A stretch of 7,920 bases of DNA from Prevotella sp. (GTDB lineage: Bacteria; Bacteroidota; Bacteroidia; Bacteroidales; Bacteroidaceae). The notes beneath the pieces are model-generated. The model did no database searches and was not told where the DNA came from. It saw only the letters and a program-made list of their open reading frames with translations. The DNA is taken from NCBI GenBank assembly GCA_021204605.1, contig JAJPZD010000259.1, positions 1 to 7,920 of the forward strand, in the 5' to 3' direction. Positions 1 through 6,191 of the stretch are shown here, piece after piece. The translations under genes were made by a program, and so were the position numbers. The stretch's first letter is position 1. Each line of letters starts with the position of its first letter.

Positions 1-478
1 GGATAGGGGTGATGATGTTGGTGCAGTCGAGTCTGCCGCCCAGACCTACCTCAATCACGGCGATGTCAACCTTACAGTCAGCGAAAAATTTGAATGCTAA
101 GGCAGTGGTGAGTTCAAAGAAACTGGGGTGTAAAGGCTCAAAGAATTTGCGATTCTTTTTAACGAAATCCACGACATATCTCTTGTTGATACACTTGCCG
201 TTAACCTTAATGCGCTCACGGAAATCCATAAGATGTGGGGATGTGTATAACCCCACAATATAACCGGAGAGTTGCAATATTGCGGCTATGAGATGTGCAC
301 AAGACCCTTTTCCGTTAGTGCCGGCGATGTGTATTGTCTTGTAATACTGGTGGGGATGTCCGAAATGCTCATCCAAGACAAGCGTGTTGTGCAGCCCCTC
401 CTTGTATGCACTTGCCCCCACATTTTGGAACATCGGTACACTGTCGTACAGATATTGTACAGTTTCTTCGTAAGTCAT
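1..478 (-). CDS. folC: Bifunctional folylpolyglutamate / dihydrofolate synthase, N-terminal part (C-terminus beyond window)
   Basis: Cytoplasmic Mur-ligase-family enzyme. FolC uses ATP to add glutamate to dihydropteroate and/or to folates, so that the cofactor is made and retained in the cell. The minus-strand frame from the ATG at 478 is open to the window edge and gives 159 codons; the family is usually about 420-450 residues, so nearly two thirds is missing. Visible motifs are the P-loop GTNGKGS (residues 53-59, inside IHIAGTNGKGS), TSPHL (79-83) followed by FRERI (86-90), and the family signature EVGLGGRLDCTN (143-154). Order and spacing fit FolC better than MurC-F. The start has no Shine-Dalgarno and follows an A/T-rich stretch, as is common in Bacteroidota. 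It lies 92 bp downstream of dnaJ with a hairpin between them, so co-transcription is doubtful. Whether the enzyme is truly bifunctional cannot be judged from this part. Confidence 0.93.
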   Translation of the reverse strand, partial: MTYEETVQYLYDSVPMFQNVGASAYKEGLHNTLVLDEHFGHPHQYYKTIHIAGTNGKGSCAHLIAAILQLSGYIVGLYTSPHLMDFRERIKVNGKCINKRYVVDFVKKNRKFFEPLHPSFFELTTALAFKFFADCKVDIAVIEVGLGGRLDCTNIITPI

Positions 479-498
479 TTTTTAATATAAAAGTTAAA

Positions 499-529
499 AG
501 AGCCAAGATATCAGCAAATCTTTGGCTCT
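499..529 (-). terminator. Probable intrinsic terminator or attenuator between dnaJ and folC
   Basis: AGAGCCAA (499-506) pairs with TTGGCTCT (522-529). The stem extends by GAT/ATC (507-509 with 518-520) if T521 is bulged, leaving an 8-nt loop. On the minus strand the hairpin is followed by TTTAACTTTTATATT, a U-rich but interrupted tail. It sits 42 bp past the dnaJ stop, the right place to end the grpE-dnaJ transcript. It ends only 20 bp before the folC ATG, so it lies inside any folC leader made by read-through and could act as an attenuator. The plus-strand side has no T-run, so it should act in one direction only. Confidence 0.6.
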
Positions 530-570
530 ATACATATTAAGATAGTAATTACATAGCCATGTGAATCCTA

Positions 571-1755
571 TCAGTTGAAATAATCCTTGAATTTCTGGAA
601 AATGGTGCGTTTGGTTGCAATATCCCCCTTAAAGTTGTCGCTGTTGCGCATCTCTTCCAAAGCCATTCTTTCCGATTGGTTCAAAGTCTTTGGTACATAT
701 ACGCTGATGTTGACCACCATGTCGCCCGTACCACTACCGTAGCCTTTCAAGGCAGGCAGGCCTTTTCCCCTCAGACGGAGAGCTTTGCCCGGTTGCGTGC
801 CTGGCTCAATCTTTACCCTCACCTTGCCCCCATCGATAGTAGGTATCTCTACCGTACCTCCCAACGCAGCAGTAGGGAAGTCGAGGAGCAGGTTATATAT
901 AATGTCGTTCTCGTCACGGACAAAAGTGTCATTAGGTTCTTCCTCAATATACACCTGTATGTTGCCTGCTACACCGTTGTGCATCCCCATGTTGCCCTTA
1001 CCTGGTACGTTTACGATGATGCCTTCAGAAACGCCGGCGGGGATGTTCACCTCAACGACTTCCTCTGCCTTTACGACGCCTGAGCCACCGCATTTGTGAC
1101 ATTTATTCTTGATTACATGCCCTTCACCGCCACAAGTAGGGCAGACGGTCTGTGTCTGCATCATACCGAACAGACTCTGTGTGGTGCGTGTTACCACGCC
1201 ACGTCCGTGACAGGTAGGACATGTTTCGTGTGAGCTGCCTTTTTCAGCGCCACTGCCGTGACATTCTTGGCAAGCTACATCCCTCTTGACCTTAAATTTC
1301 TTGGTAACGCCGGTGGAAATTTCTTGCAAAGTGAGCCGTACCTTTAGACGAAGGTCTGAACCCTTGTGCTGTGCAGTGCGATGGCTGCCGTTGCCACCGC
1401 CGAAACCGCCGAAACCGCTGAAGCCACTACTTCTGAAACCTCTGCCGCCGATAACGTCACCGAACATGGAGAAGATATCATCCATACTGAAACCGCCGGA
1501 ACTTTGGAAACCACCGAAGCCACTGGCACCGGCAGGACCGTCAAAGCCAAACTGGTCATATTGCTGCCTTTTCTGTGGGTCGTGCAACACGTCATACGCT
1601 TCGGCAGCCTCTTTGAACTTTTCTTCAGCATCCTTGTCGCCAGGATTGCGGTCAGGGTGATATTTTATTGCAATCTTGCGGTATGCCTTCTTTATGTCGT
1701 CCTCAGAGGCAGTCTTGTCAACGCCCAAAACCTCATAATAGTCTCTTTTTGCCAT
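571..1755 (-). CDS. dnaJ: Chaperone protein DnaJ (Hsp40, type I)
   Basis: Cytoplasmic co-chaperone that delivers unfolded substrates to DnaK and stimulates its ATPase. The 394-residue protein has the complete type I architecture. The J domain is at about 4-70 with the invariant HPD at 33-35 and the helix IV region ending QYDQFGFDG. The Gly/Phe-rich linker spans about 70-124 and contains a DDIFSMFGD segment at 92-100. Four CxxCxGxG zinc motifs begin at 162, 179, 205 and 219, and all eight cysteines are present. Two C-terminal substrate-binding beta domains run from about 235 to 360, followed by a short dimerisation tail. The length is normal, slightly above the E. coli protein. The start at 1755 gives the standard MAKRDYYEVLGV opening. 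It follows grpE after 12 bp with no clear Shine-Dalgarno, consistent with translation on a shared mRNA. No defects are visible. Confidence 0.98.
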   Translation of the reverse strand: MAKRDYYEVLGVDKTASEDDIKKAYRKIAIKYHPDRNPGDKDAEEKFKEAAEAYDVLHDPQKRQQYDQFGFDGPAGASGFGGFQSSGGFSMDDIFSMFGDVIGGRGFRSSGFSGFGGFGGGNGSHRTAQHKGSDLRLKVRLTLQEISTGVTKKFKVKRDVACQECHGSGAEKGSSHETCPTCHGRGVVTRTTQSLFGMMQTQTVCPTCGGEGHVIKNKCHKCGGSGVVKAEEVVEVNIPAGVSEGIIVNVPGKGNMGMHNGVAGNIQVYIEEEPNDTFVRDENDIIYNLLLDFPTAALGGTVEIPTIDGGKVRVKIEPGTQPGKALRLRGKGLPALKGYGSGTGDMVVNISVYVPKTLNQSERMALEEMRNSDNFKGDIATKRTIFQKFKDYFN

Positions 1756-1767
1756 AACAATCTGTAT

Positions 1768-2364
1768 TTATTGTCCCACAGCCACCTTTGCGTGCCTTAT
1801 CACCTTATCGTTCAGCATATAACCGGTCTGGACACAGTCGAGGATTTTGCCCTTCTTGTCATCTTCCACACCCGGCACCATGGCAATAGCCTCATGGAAA
1901 TCGGTGTCGAAATCGGCGTTCTCGGTGTTCATTTTCTTAACGCCGAGACTCTCCATCACCTTGTTCATCTTGTGAAAGATAAGTTTCATTCCTTCTTTCA
2001 GTGTCTCAACATCCTCAGTCTTTTCGGCGTTATCGATTGCACGTTCCATATCGTCGATAATAGGTAGAAAAGCCACGACAGCTTTCTCTGAACCGTTCAA
2101 TATCAGTTCTGTCTTTTCCTTGAGAGTACGTTTGCGGTAGTTGTCAAACTCAGCCACAGAGCGTAGGTACTTGTCTTTGAGGGATTCGATCTCCTGCAAA
2201 GCCACATCCAACGGGTCTTTTTCCTCCTCTATGTTGTCGTCATCCTTTGACTTGTCAGAAGAAGATGTTTCATCACTTTCAGTCTTGGTGTTTCCCTGTT
2301 GGCTTTCCTTTTGCTTCAATGAGTCGTCAAGTTGCTCATTCTTCATTTCCTCATTCTCTTTCAT
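1768..2364 (-). CDS. grpE: Nucleotide exchange factor GrpE
   Basis: GrpE releases ADP from DnaK and so resets the Hsp70 cycle; it works as a cytoplasmic dimer. The 198-residue protein begins with a charged, Ser/Glu/Asp-rich and probably disordered tail (about 1-50). A long heptad-like helix follows (about 52-95, with YLRSVAEFDNYRKRT at 66-80, typical of the family), then a helical bundle (about 96-138, FLPIIDDMERAI) and the C-terminal beta domain that contacts DnaK (about 140-198). The C-terminal signature is clear: FHEAIAMVPG at 156-165 and GYMLNDKVIRHAKVAV at 181-196. The start at 2364 has AAGGAA at 2369-2374 just upstream; Met7 is a possible internal start but lacks such a site. dnaJ lies 12 bp downstream on the same strand. 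DnaK, their partner, is not encoded here, so the Hsp70 genes are split in this genome. Confidence 0.97.
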   Translation of the reverse strand: MKENEEMKNEQLDDSLKQKESQQGNTKTESDETSSSDKSKDDDNIEEEKDPLDVALQEIESLKDKYLRSVAEFDNYRKRTLKEKTELILNGSEKAVVAFLPIIDDMERAIDNAEKTEDVETLKEGMKLIFHKMNKVMESLGVKKMNTENADFDTDFHEAIAMVPGVEDDKKGKILDCVQTGYMLNDKVIRHAKVAVGQ

Positions 2365-2382
2365 GATTTTCCTTGTTTTATT

Positions 2383-2398
2383 GACTCGCTAACGAGCC
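2383..2398. repeat. Near-perfect palindrome in the grpE leader, candidate operator
   Basis: The 16-bp sequence GACTCGCTAACGAGCC reads almost the same on both strands; only one pair (2384/2397) breaks the symmetry, and the inner CTCGCTAACGAG is CTCG-4-CGAG. It starts a few bases after the start point expected from the TAGTTTTG box (2409-2416), an operator-like position, and ends 18 bp before the grpE start codon. In RNA it would form only a 4-bp stem and has no U-run after it, so a DNA-binding site is more likely than a terminator. It is not CIRCE (TTAGCACTC-N9-GAGTGCTAA), so if it is regulatory the protein is not an ordinary HrcA. Regulation is inferred only from symmetry and position. Confidence 0.4.
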
Positions 2399-2408
2399 AT
2401 GTTACCAG

Positions 2409-2416
2409 CAAAACTA
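2409..2416 (-). promoter_or_regulatory. Probable promoter -7 box for grpE-dnaJ (TAGTTTTG)
   Basis: The minus strand reads TAGTTTTG, an exact match to the Bacteroidota -7 consensus TAnnTTTG. It is in the 88-bp gap between the ABC-F stop and grpE and predicts a leader of about 40 nt. No good -33 TTTG is found at the usual 19-21 bp upstream; the nearest candidate is an imperfect TTCTGG around 2432-2437. No terminator is seen between the ABC-F gene and grpE, so some read-through transcription is also possible. Confidence 0.5.
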
Positions 2417-2452
2417 CAGCAAAAATCTTGCCAGAACATATCTAAGCGACAA

Positions 2453-4066
2453 CTATTCATACATTTTCGCACGCTGTTCCTTCAGTTGCTCATCGTAGAT
2501 ATAGTCGTCATATTGCATCAATTTGTCGATAGTACCCTTTGGGGTGAGTTCTATGATACGGTCGGCGACGGTCTGAATGAACTCGTGGTCATGACTGCTG
2601 AAAAGGATATTACCCTTGAATCCGATAAGGTTGTTGTTGAACGCCTGGATACTTTCAAGGTCGAGGTGATTGGTGGGCGTGTCGAGGATCAGGCAGTTGG
2701 CGTTTTTGAGTTGCATACGTGCTATCATGCAGCGCATCTTTTCGCCACCGCTAAGGACGTTGACTTTTTTCAATACTTCCTCGCCACTGAAAAGCATTCT
2801 GCCGAGGAAGCCTTTCATTACTACCTCGTTGCCTGGGCCGAACTGGCTGAGCCAGTCAACAAGGTTCAACTCACTGTTGAAGAAAGCAGTATTGTCCAAT
2901 GGCAGGTATGCGGTGGTTATCGTAACGCCCCACTTATAAGTGCCCGCATCGGCATTCCTGTTGCCGTTGATTATCTCAAACAGGGCTGTCATTGCTTTCG
3001 GTGTATGACTGAGGAACACCACTTTCTGTCCCTTCTCTATATTGAAGTTAACATTATCGAACAAAACGGTACCATCTACATCTAGCGCCTTGAGGTCTTG
3101 CACCTCAAGAATCTGGTTTCCAGGTTCACGCTCCATAGAGAAGATTATACCAGGGTACTTACGGGAAGATGGTCGGATTTCCTCAACAGTGAGTTTTGCC
3201 AACATTTTCTTTCTACTCGTTGTCTGTTTGCTTTTAGCTACATTGGCAGAGAAACGGCGGATGAACTCCTCAAGTTCCTTGCGTTTCTCCTCCGCCTTCT
3301 GACGCTGGTTCTGAGCCTGGCGCAATGCCAACTGTGAGCTCTGGTACCAGAAAGAGTAGTTACCTGCAAATACTGTAACTTTTCCAAAGTCGATATCCAC
3401 AGTCTGTGTACTGACGGCATCGAGGAAATGCCTGTCGTGGCTGACAACGAGGACTGTCTGTTCCACATTACTTAAATACTCCTCAAGCCACTGCACGGTG
3501 TCGAGGTCCAAGTCGTTCGTCGGCTCATCGAGAAGCAGGTTGTCGGGGTTGCCGAACAATGCTTTTGCTAACATGACACGCACCTTTTCATTGTTTGACA
3601 GTTCAGCCATCTGTTTATAGTGCATGTTCTCTTTGATACCTAAGTTAGACAACATCTGTGCGGCATCGCTCTCGGCGTTCCAGCCACCCATCTCTGCGAA
3701 CTTCTCCTCAAGTTCTGCGACTCTGTTACCGTCCTCGTCACTGAAATCTGCTTTCATATACAGAGTTTCACGTTCCTTCATGTTGTCCCATAACGGCTGA
3801 TGCCCCATCAGCACTGTATCGAGAACGCTGAAATCATCAAACTTGAAGTGGTCTTGTTCCAACACTGAGAGGCGTTCTCCTACACCGAGCTCTACAGTGC
3901 CCTTGTTGGGTTCCAACTCACCGCTTATGGCTTTGAGCAAGGTTGACTTGCCCGCACCGTTGGCACCTATCACGCCATAGATGTTACCACTTGTAAACTT
4001 GATGTTAACATCCTTGTACAAGATTCTCTTTCCGAACTGTATCGCAAGATTCGTAACCGTTATCAT
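2453..4066 (-). CDS. ABC-F family ATPase (YbiT-like) with a degenerate second ATP site
   Basis: Soluble protein with two ABC ATPase domains and no membrane segments, as in ABC-F proteins that bind ribosomes (EttA, Uup, YbiT, antibiotic-protection factors). It has 537 residues, normal for the family. Domain 1 has Walker A GANGAGKST (34-42), signature LSNNE (156-160), Walker B LLLDE (177-181) and H-loop His210. A charged helical linker (about 245-300) joins it to domain 2. Domain 2 has no P-loop where one belongs (FLSHTPKAMTAL, 351-362), an intact signature LSGGE (438-442), Walker B LILDT (459-463) with Thr for the catalytic Glu, and H-loop His492. Thus site A1/B1/signature 2 is intact and site A2/B2/signature 1 is lost. 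The frame is unbroken, so this is not a frameshift. The LESIQAFNNNL segment after Walker B2 resembles YbiT. A further upstream ATG (4126) is unlikely because the promoter lies inside that extension and AAGGAA precedes 4066. Its substrate or ribosomal role is unknown; it need not give antibiotic resistance. Confidence 0.92.
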   Translation of the reverse strand: MITVTNLAIQFGKRILYKDVNIKFTSGNIYGVIGANGAGKSTLLKAISGELEPNKGTVELGVGERLSVLEQDHFKFDDFSVLDTVLMGHQPLWDNMKERETLYMKADFSDEDGNRVAELEEKFAEMGGWNAESDAAQMLSNLGIKENMHYKQMAELSNNEKVRVMLAKALFGNPDNLLLDEPTNDLDLDTVQWLEEYLSNVEQTVLVVSHDRHFLDAVSTQTVDIDFGKVTVFAGNYSFWYQSSQLALRQAQNQRQKAEEKRKELEEFIRRFSANVAKSKQTTSRKKMLAKLTVEEIRPSSRKYPGIIFSMEREPGNQILEVQDLKALDVDGTVLFDNVNFNIEKGQKVVFLSHTPKAMTALFEIINGNRNADAGTYKWGVTITTAYLPLDNTAFFNSELNLVDWLSQFGPGNEVVMKGFLGRMLFSGEEVLKKVNVLSGGEKMRCMIARMQLKNANCLILDTPTNHLDLESIQAFNNNLIGFKGNILFSSHDHEFIQTVADRIIELTPKGTIDKLMQYDDYIYDEQLKEQRAKMYE

Positions 4067-4073
4067 GTTGTAT

Positions 4074-4079
4074 TTCCTT
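4074..4079 (-). promoter_or_regulatory. Shine-Dalgarno-like AAGGAA that fixes the ABC-F start
   Basis: The minus strand reads AAAAGGAAATACAAC before the ATG at 4066, placing AAGGAA 7 nt from the start. This supports starting at MITVTNLAIQFG, where ABC-F domain homology begins, and not 20 codons upstream. Confidence 0.65.
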
Positions 4080-4095
4080 TTCGTTAATTTGTGTG

Positions 4096-4127
4096 CAAAA
4101 ATACAATAATTAATCCTACAAACCAAA
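4096..4127 (-). promoter_or_regulatory. Promoter of the ABC-F gene, Bacteroidota type
   Basis: On the minus strand TTTG (4127-4124) is followed after exactly 20 bp by TATTTTTG (4103-4096). Both boxes match the Bacteroidota consensus TTTG-N19-21-TAnnTTTG perfectly. The expected start point near 4090 gives a leader of about 25 nt that contains the AAGGAA site. This is the best-formed promoter in the window. No operator is obvious around it. Confidence 0.75.
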
Positions 4128-4285
4128 TGAAATCAGATTATAAGGAAATATACAACAACAACATGTGGCTTTTTCCCGTTATGAAAATTTCTTGTCTAAA
4201 TTTACCAAAATTTATCATTCTTGTAAATAAAAAAGATAAAGCGAAGAAATTTACAGTTAGTGATATTACCATAAAAAGGCATTCT

Positions 4286-4301
4286 GTCGTAAAAATACGG
4301 C
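4286..4301. repeat. Short inverted repeat (hairpin or operator candidate)
   Basis: GTCGTA (4286-4291) and TACGGC (4296-4301) face each other around AAAA. The inner CGTA/TACG pairing is perfect, with one G-T wobble and then an outer G-C pair. It stands out because it is one of the few GC-containing symmetric sites in the AT-rich spacer, about 170 bp before the glycogen synthase start. No T-run follows on either strand, so it is not a terminator. It may be chance. Confidence 0.25.
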
Positions 4302-4443
4302 AATTTGAAAATTATAAAAATTAAGTAAAAAACATGACAAATAGCGGTCAGAATACCCTGTAAACGTGATTTTAAATATGTCAACAAAACATTACAAATA
4401 GGAAAAAATCTAAAAAATATTTTAATTGTAATCATTTTTTTAT

Positions 4444-4451
4444 TAATTTTG
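4444..4451 (+). promoter_or_regulatory. Probable promoter -7 box for the glycogen genes (TAATTTTG)
   Basis: TAATTTTG matches TAnnTTTG exactly and lies 23 bp before the glycogen synthase ATG, giving a short leader of about 17-20 nt without a Shine-Dalgarno. The -33 element is weak: ATTG at 4425-4428 is only 15 bp away, against the usual 19-21. It could therefore be an activator-dependent promoter, or the true promoter could lie further upstream. Confidence 0.5.
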
Positions 4452-4474
4452 CCGCACTCTTATTAACGAATAAA

Positions 4475-6133
4475 ATGGCGACAAAACTATTATCACCGGA
4501 TTACATTTTTGAGTCCAGTTGGGAGGTTTGTAATAAAGTTGGAGGTATATACACTGTTCTTTCGACAAGAGCCAAGACATTGCAGGTTAAATTTGAGGAT
4601 AGAATAATATTCATAGGACCTGACTTTGGTGAACATTCGAACCAGTATTTTACCGAAGACGGAAGTTTTTTTAAGGAATGGAAAGTCAAGACTATAGAGG
4701 AGGGGCTTTTGTTACGGATAGGTCGCTGGAACGTACCAGGCTATCCAATTGCGATATTGGTTGATTTCAACCAATATTACAATCAGAAGAACGAGATCTA
4801 CGGTTGGCTGTGGGAGCATTACAAGGTGGACAGTCTTCATGCCTACGGCGACTACGATGAGGCATCGATGTTCTCGTACGCTGCGGCGAAGGTTGTGGAG
4901 AGTTTCTATGATTTTTATCTTGACAAGAGTAAGAAGGTCATTTACCACGGCAACGAGTGGATGACAGGCTTAGGACTATTATACATTAATAATAAGCGGC
5001 CCCAGATAGCCACGATATTCACCACCCATGCCACAAGTATAGGGAGGAGTATCGCTGGCAACAACAAACCACTTTATGATTATCTCTTTGCGTACAACGG
5101 AGACCAGATGTCATGGGAGTTGAATATGCAGAGCAAGCACTCTATAGAGAAACAGACTGCGATGAATGTTGACTGTTTCACTACTGTGAGTGACATCACC
5201 GCCAACGAATGTAAGGAATTGCTTGACAAACCTGTTGATTTCGTTCTACCAAATGGTTTTGAGAACGATTTCGTACCAAAAGGAGAGGAGTTCACACTCA
5301 AGCGCAAGGCGGCGCGTGAGAGGATATTCAACGTCTCCAACGCATTGCTTGGAACAGATCTTGGCGATGACACCCTCATAGTGTCCACGAGCGGCCGCTA
5401 TGAGTTCCGCAACAAGGGCGTGGATATCTACATCGAGACGATGAACCGTCTGCTCCGAGACAATCGGCTGCAAAAGAAAATCCTCGCCTTCATCAAGGTG
5501 CCCGGTTGGGTGGGAGAGCCGAGGCAAGATCTTATAGACCGCATCAAGTCAGGAGAGAAATACGACACCCCGCTGCCAATACCGATGATCACTCACTGGC
5601 TGCACAACATGAGTCAGGACAACGTTCTTGGTATGCTGAAATACATGGATATGTACAACCGCAAGGAGGACAACGTGAAACTGATTTTCCTGCCATGCTA
5701 CCTCGATGGCAAAGATGGCATATTCAACATGAAATATTATGATATAGTGCTCGGCAATGACCTATGCGTATATCCCTCGTATTATGAGCCTTGGGGCTAC
5801 ACCCCTTTGGAGGCAATAGCGTTCAAGGTGCCATGCATCACCTCTGACCTTGCCGGTTTCGGACTTTGGGCAAACAGTGAGTTAGGCCGGTATGGTGAGA
5901 TTTGTGATGGTGTTAAGGTGGTACACCGTACGGATTACAACTATTCAGAGGCGGTTGACAAGATAAAAGACACTATTGTGGAATTTTCCAACCTTCCCGA
6001 AACGGAGGTCAAGAAGGCACGCGGCAATGCCGACAAACTATCAAAGAAAGCACTATGGAGCAATTTCATAAAATACTACTATCAGGCATACGATTTCGCA
6101 CTCCGCAAGGCGGAAGACAGAAAGTGTGAATGA
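4475..6133 (+). CDS. Glycogen synthase, family GT3 (eukaryote-like)
   Basis: Cytoplasmic enzyme that adds glucose from a nucleotide sugar to the non-reducing ends of glycogen. The 552-residue protein resembles animal and yeast glycogen synthases (GT3) more than the usual bacterial GlgA (GT5), so I do not give it the name glgA. It opens with FESSWEVCNKVGGIYTVL (about 12-29), the donor-site glycine loop of GT3. It also has YHGNEWMTG (157-165), TTHATSIGRS (183-192) and GRYEFRNKGVDIYIE (307-321). The catalytic E-x7-E is Glu438 and Glu446 within YPSYYEPWGYTPLE, followed by DLAGFGLW. It is shorter than the roughly 640-740-residue eukaryotic enzymes and lacks their phosphorylated N- and C-terminal tails. 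The region matching the arginine helix that senses glucose-6-phosphate (about 505-525) is poor in arginine. The donor (UDP- or ADP-glucose) cannot be read from sequence. A phosphorylase gene follows after 58 bp. Confidence 0.93.
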   Translation: MATKLLSPDYIFESSWEVCNKVGGIYTVLSTRAKTLQVKFEDRIIFIGPDFGEHSNQYFTEDGSFFKEWKVKTIEEGLLLRIGRWNVPGYPIAILVDFNQYYNQKNEIYGWLWEHYKVDSLHAYGDYDEASMFSYAAAKVVESFYDFYLDKSKKVIYHGNEWMTGLGLLYINNKRPQIATIFTTHATSIGRSIAGNNKPLYDYLFAYNGDQMSWELNMQSKHSIEKQTAMNVDCFTTVSDITANECKELLDKPVDFVLPNGFENDFVPKGEEFTLKRKAARERIFNVSNALLGTDLGDDTLIVSTSGRYEFRNKGVDIYIETMNRLLRDNRLQKKILAFIKVPGWVGEPRQDLIDRIKSGEKYDTPLPIPMITHWLHNMSQDNVLGMLKYMDMYNRKEDNVKLIFLPCYLDGKDGIFNMKYYDIVLGNDLCVYPSYYEPWGYTPLEAIAFKVPCITSDLAGFGLWANSELGRYGEICDGVKVVHRTDYNYSEAVDKIKDTIVEFSNLPETEVKKARGNADKLSKKALWSNFIKYYYQAYDFALRKAEDRKCE

Positions 6134-6191
6134 TACAACGATTAGAGAGATACAGTTACTTTAAATATTAATTTCTATAGTTTTAATAGGT

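Larger units (their letters stand above)
4067..4474. other. AT-rich divergent intergenic region, no gene seen
   Basis: This 408-bp spacer separates the divergent ABC-F and glycogen synthase genes and is clearly more AT-rich than the flanking coding DNA. It holds the ABC-F promoter at its left end, a small hairpin near 4286-4301 and a -7 box for the glycogen synthase at its right end. Between about 4130 and 4420 I see no box matching both promoter elements, no tRNA-like fold and no convincing reading frame. Two overlapping open frames of 77 codons occur on opposite strands, but both look like products of AT-rich sequence. A regulatory RNA cannot be excluded. Confidence 0.7.

Noticed and set aside
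1395..1545. Repetitive CCGAAACCGCC-like tract as a possible DNA repeat element
   Set aside because: It encodes the Gly/Phe-rich linker of DnaJ and is explained by that protein's low-complexity composition.
1366..2067. A 233-codon open frame on the plus strand opposite dnaJ and grpE
   Set aside because: It lies antisense to two genes with unmistakable domain signatures, spans their boundary, and begins with low-complexity Ala/Thr/Glu repeats that merely mirror the Gly/Phe-rich codons of DnaJ. No ribosome site or recognisable domain.
2383..2398. CIRCE element or terminator at the grpE palindrome
   Set aside because: The sequence does not match TTAGCACTC-N9-GAGTGCTAA, and the 4-bp stem has no T-run after it on the transcribed strand.
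2981..3016. Frameshift or sequencing error explaining the missing second Walker A of the ABC-F protein
   Set aside because: The frame is continuous, the flanking sequence aligns well with the ABC fold, and the matching Walker B and opposite signature are changed too, so a local error is unlikely.
4067..4126. Upstream start adding 20 residues to the ABC-F protein
   Set aside because: The added residues have no family similarity, both promoter boxes lie within the extension, and a good AAGGAA site precedes the internal ATG at 4066.
4091..4435. Two overlapping 77-codon frames in the divergent spacer (4091-4324 plus, 4202-4435 minus)
   Set aside because: Both are built from AT-rich codons (Lys/Asn/Ile or Phe/Ile/Leu), overlap each other on opposite strands, have no recognised motif, and one begins inside the ABC-F promoter. 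The hydrophobic minus-strand product is what AT-rich DNA gives by chance.
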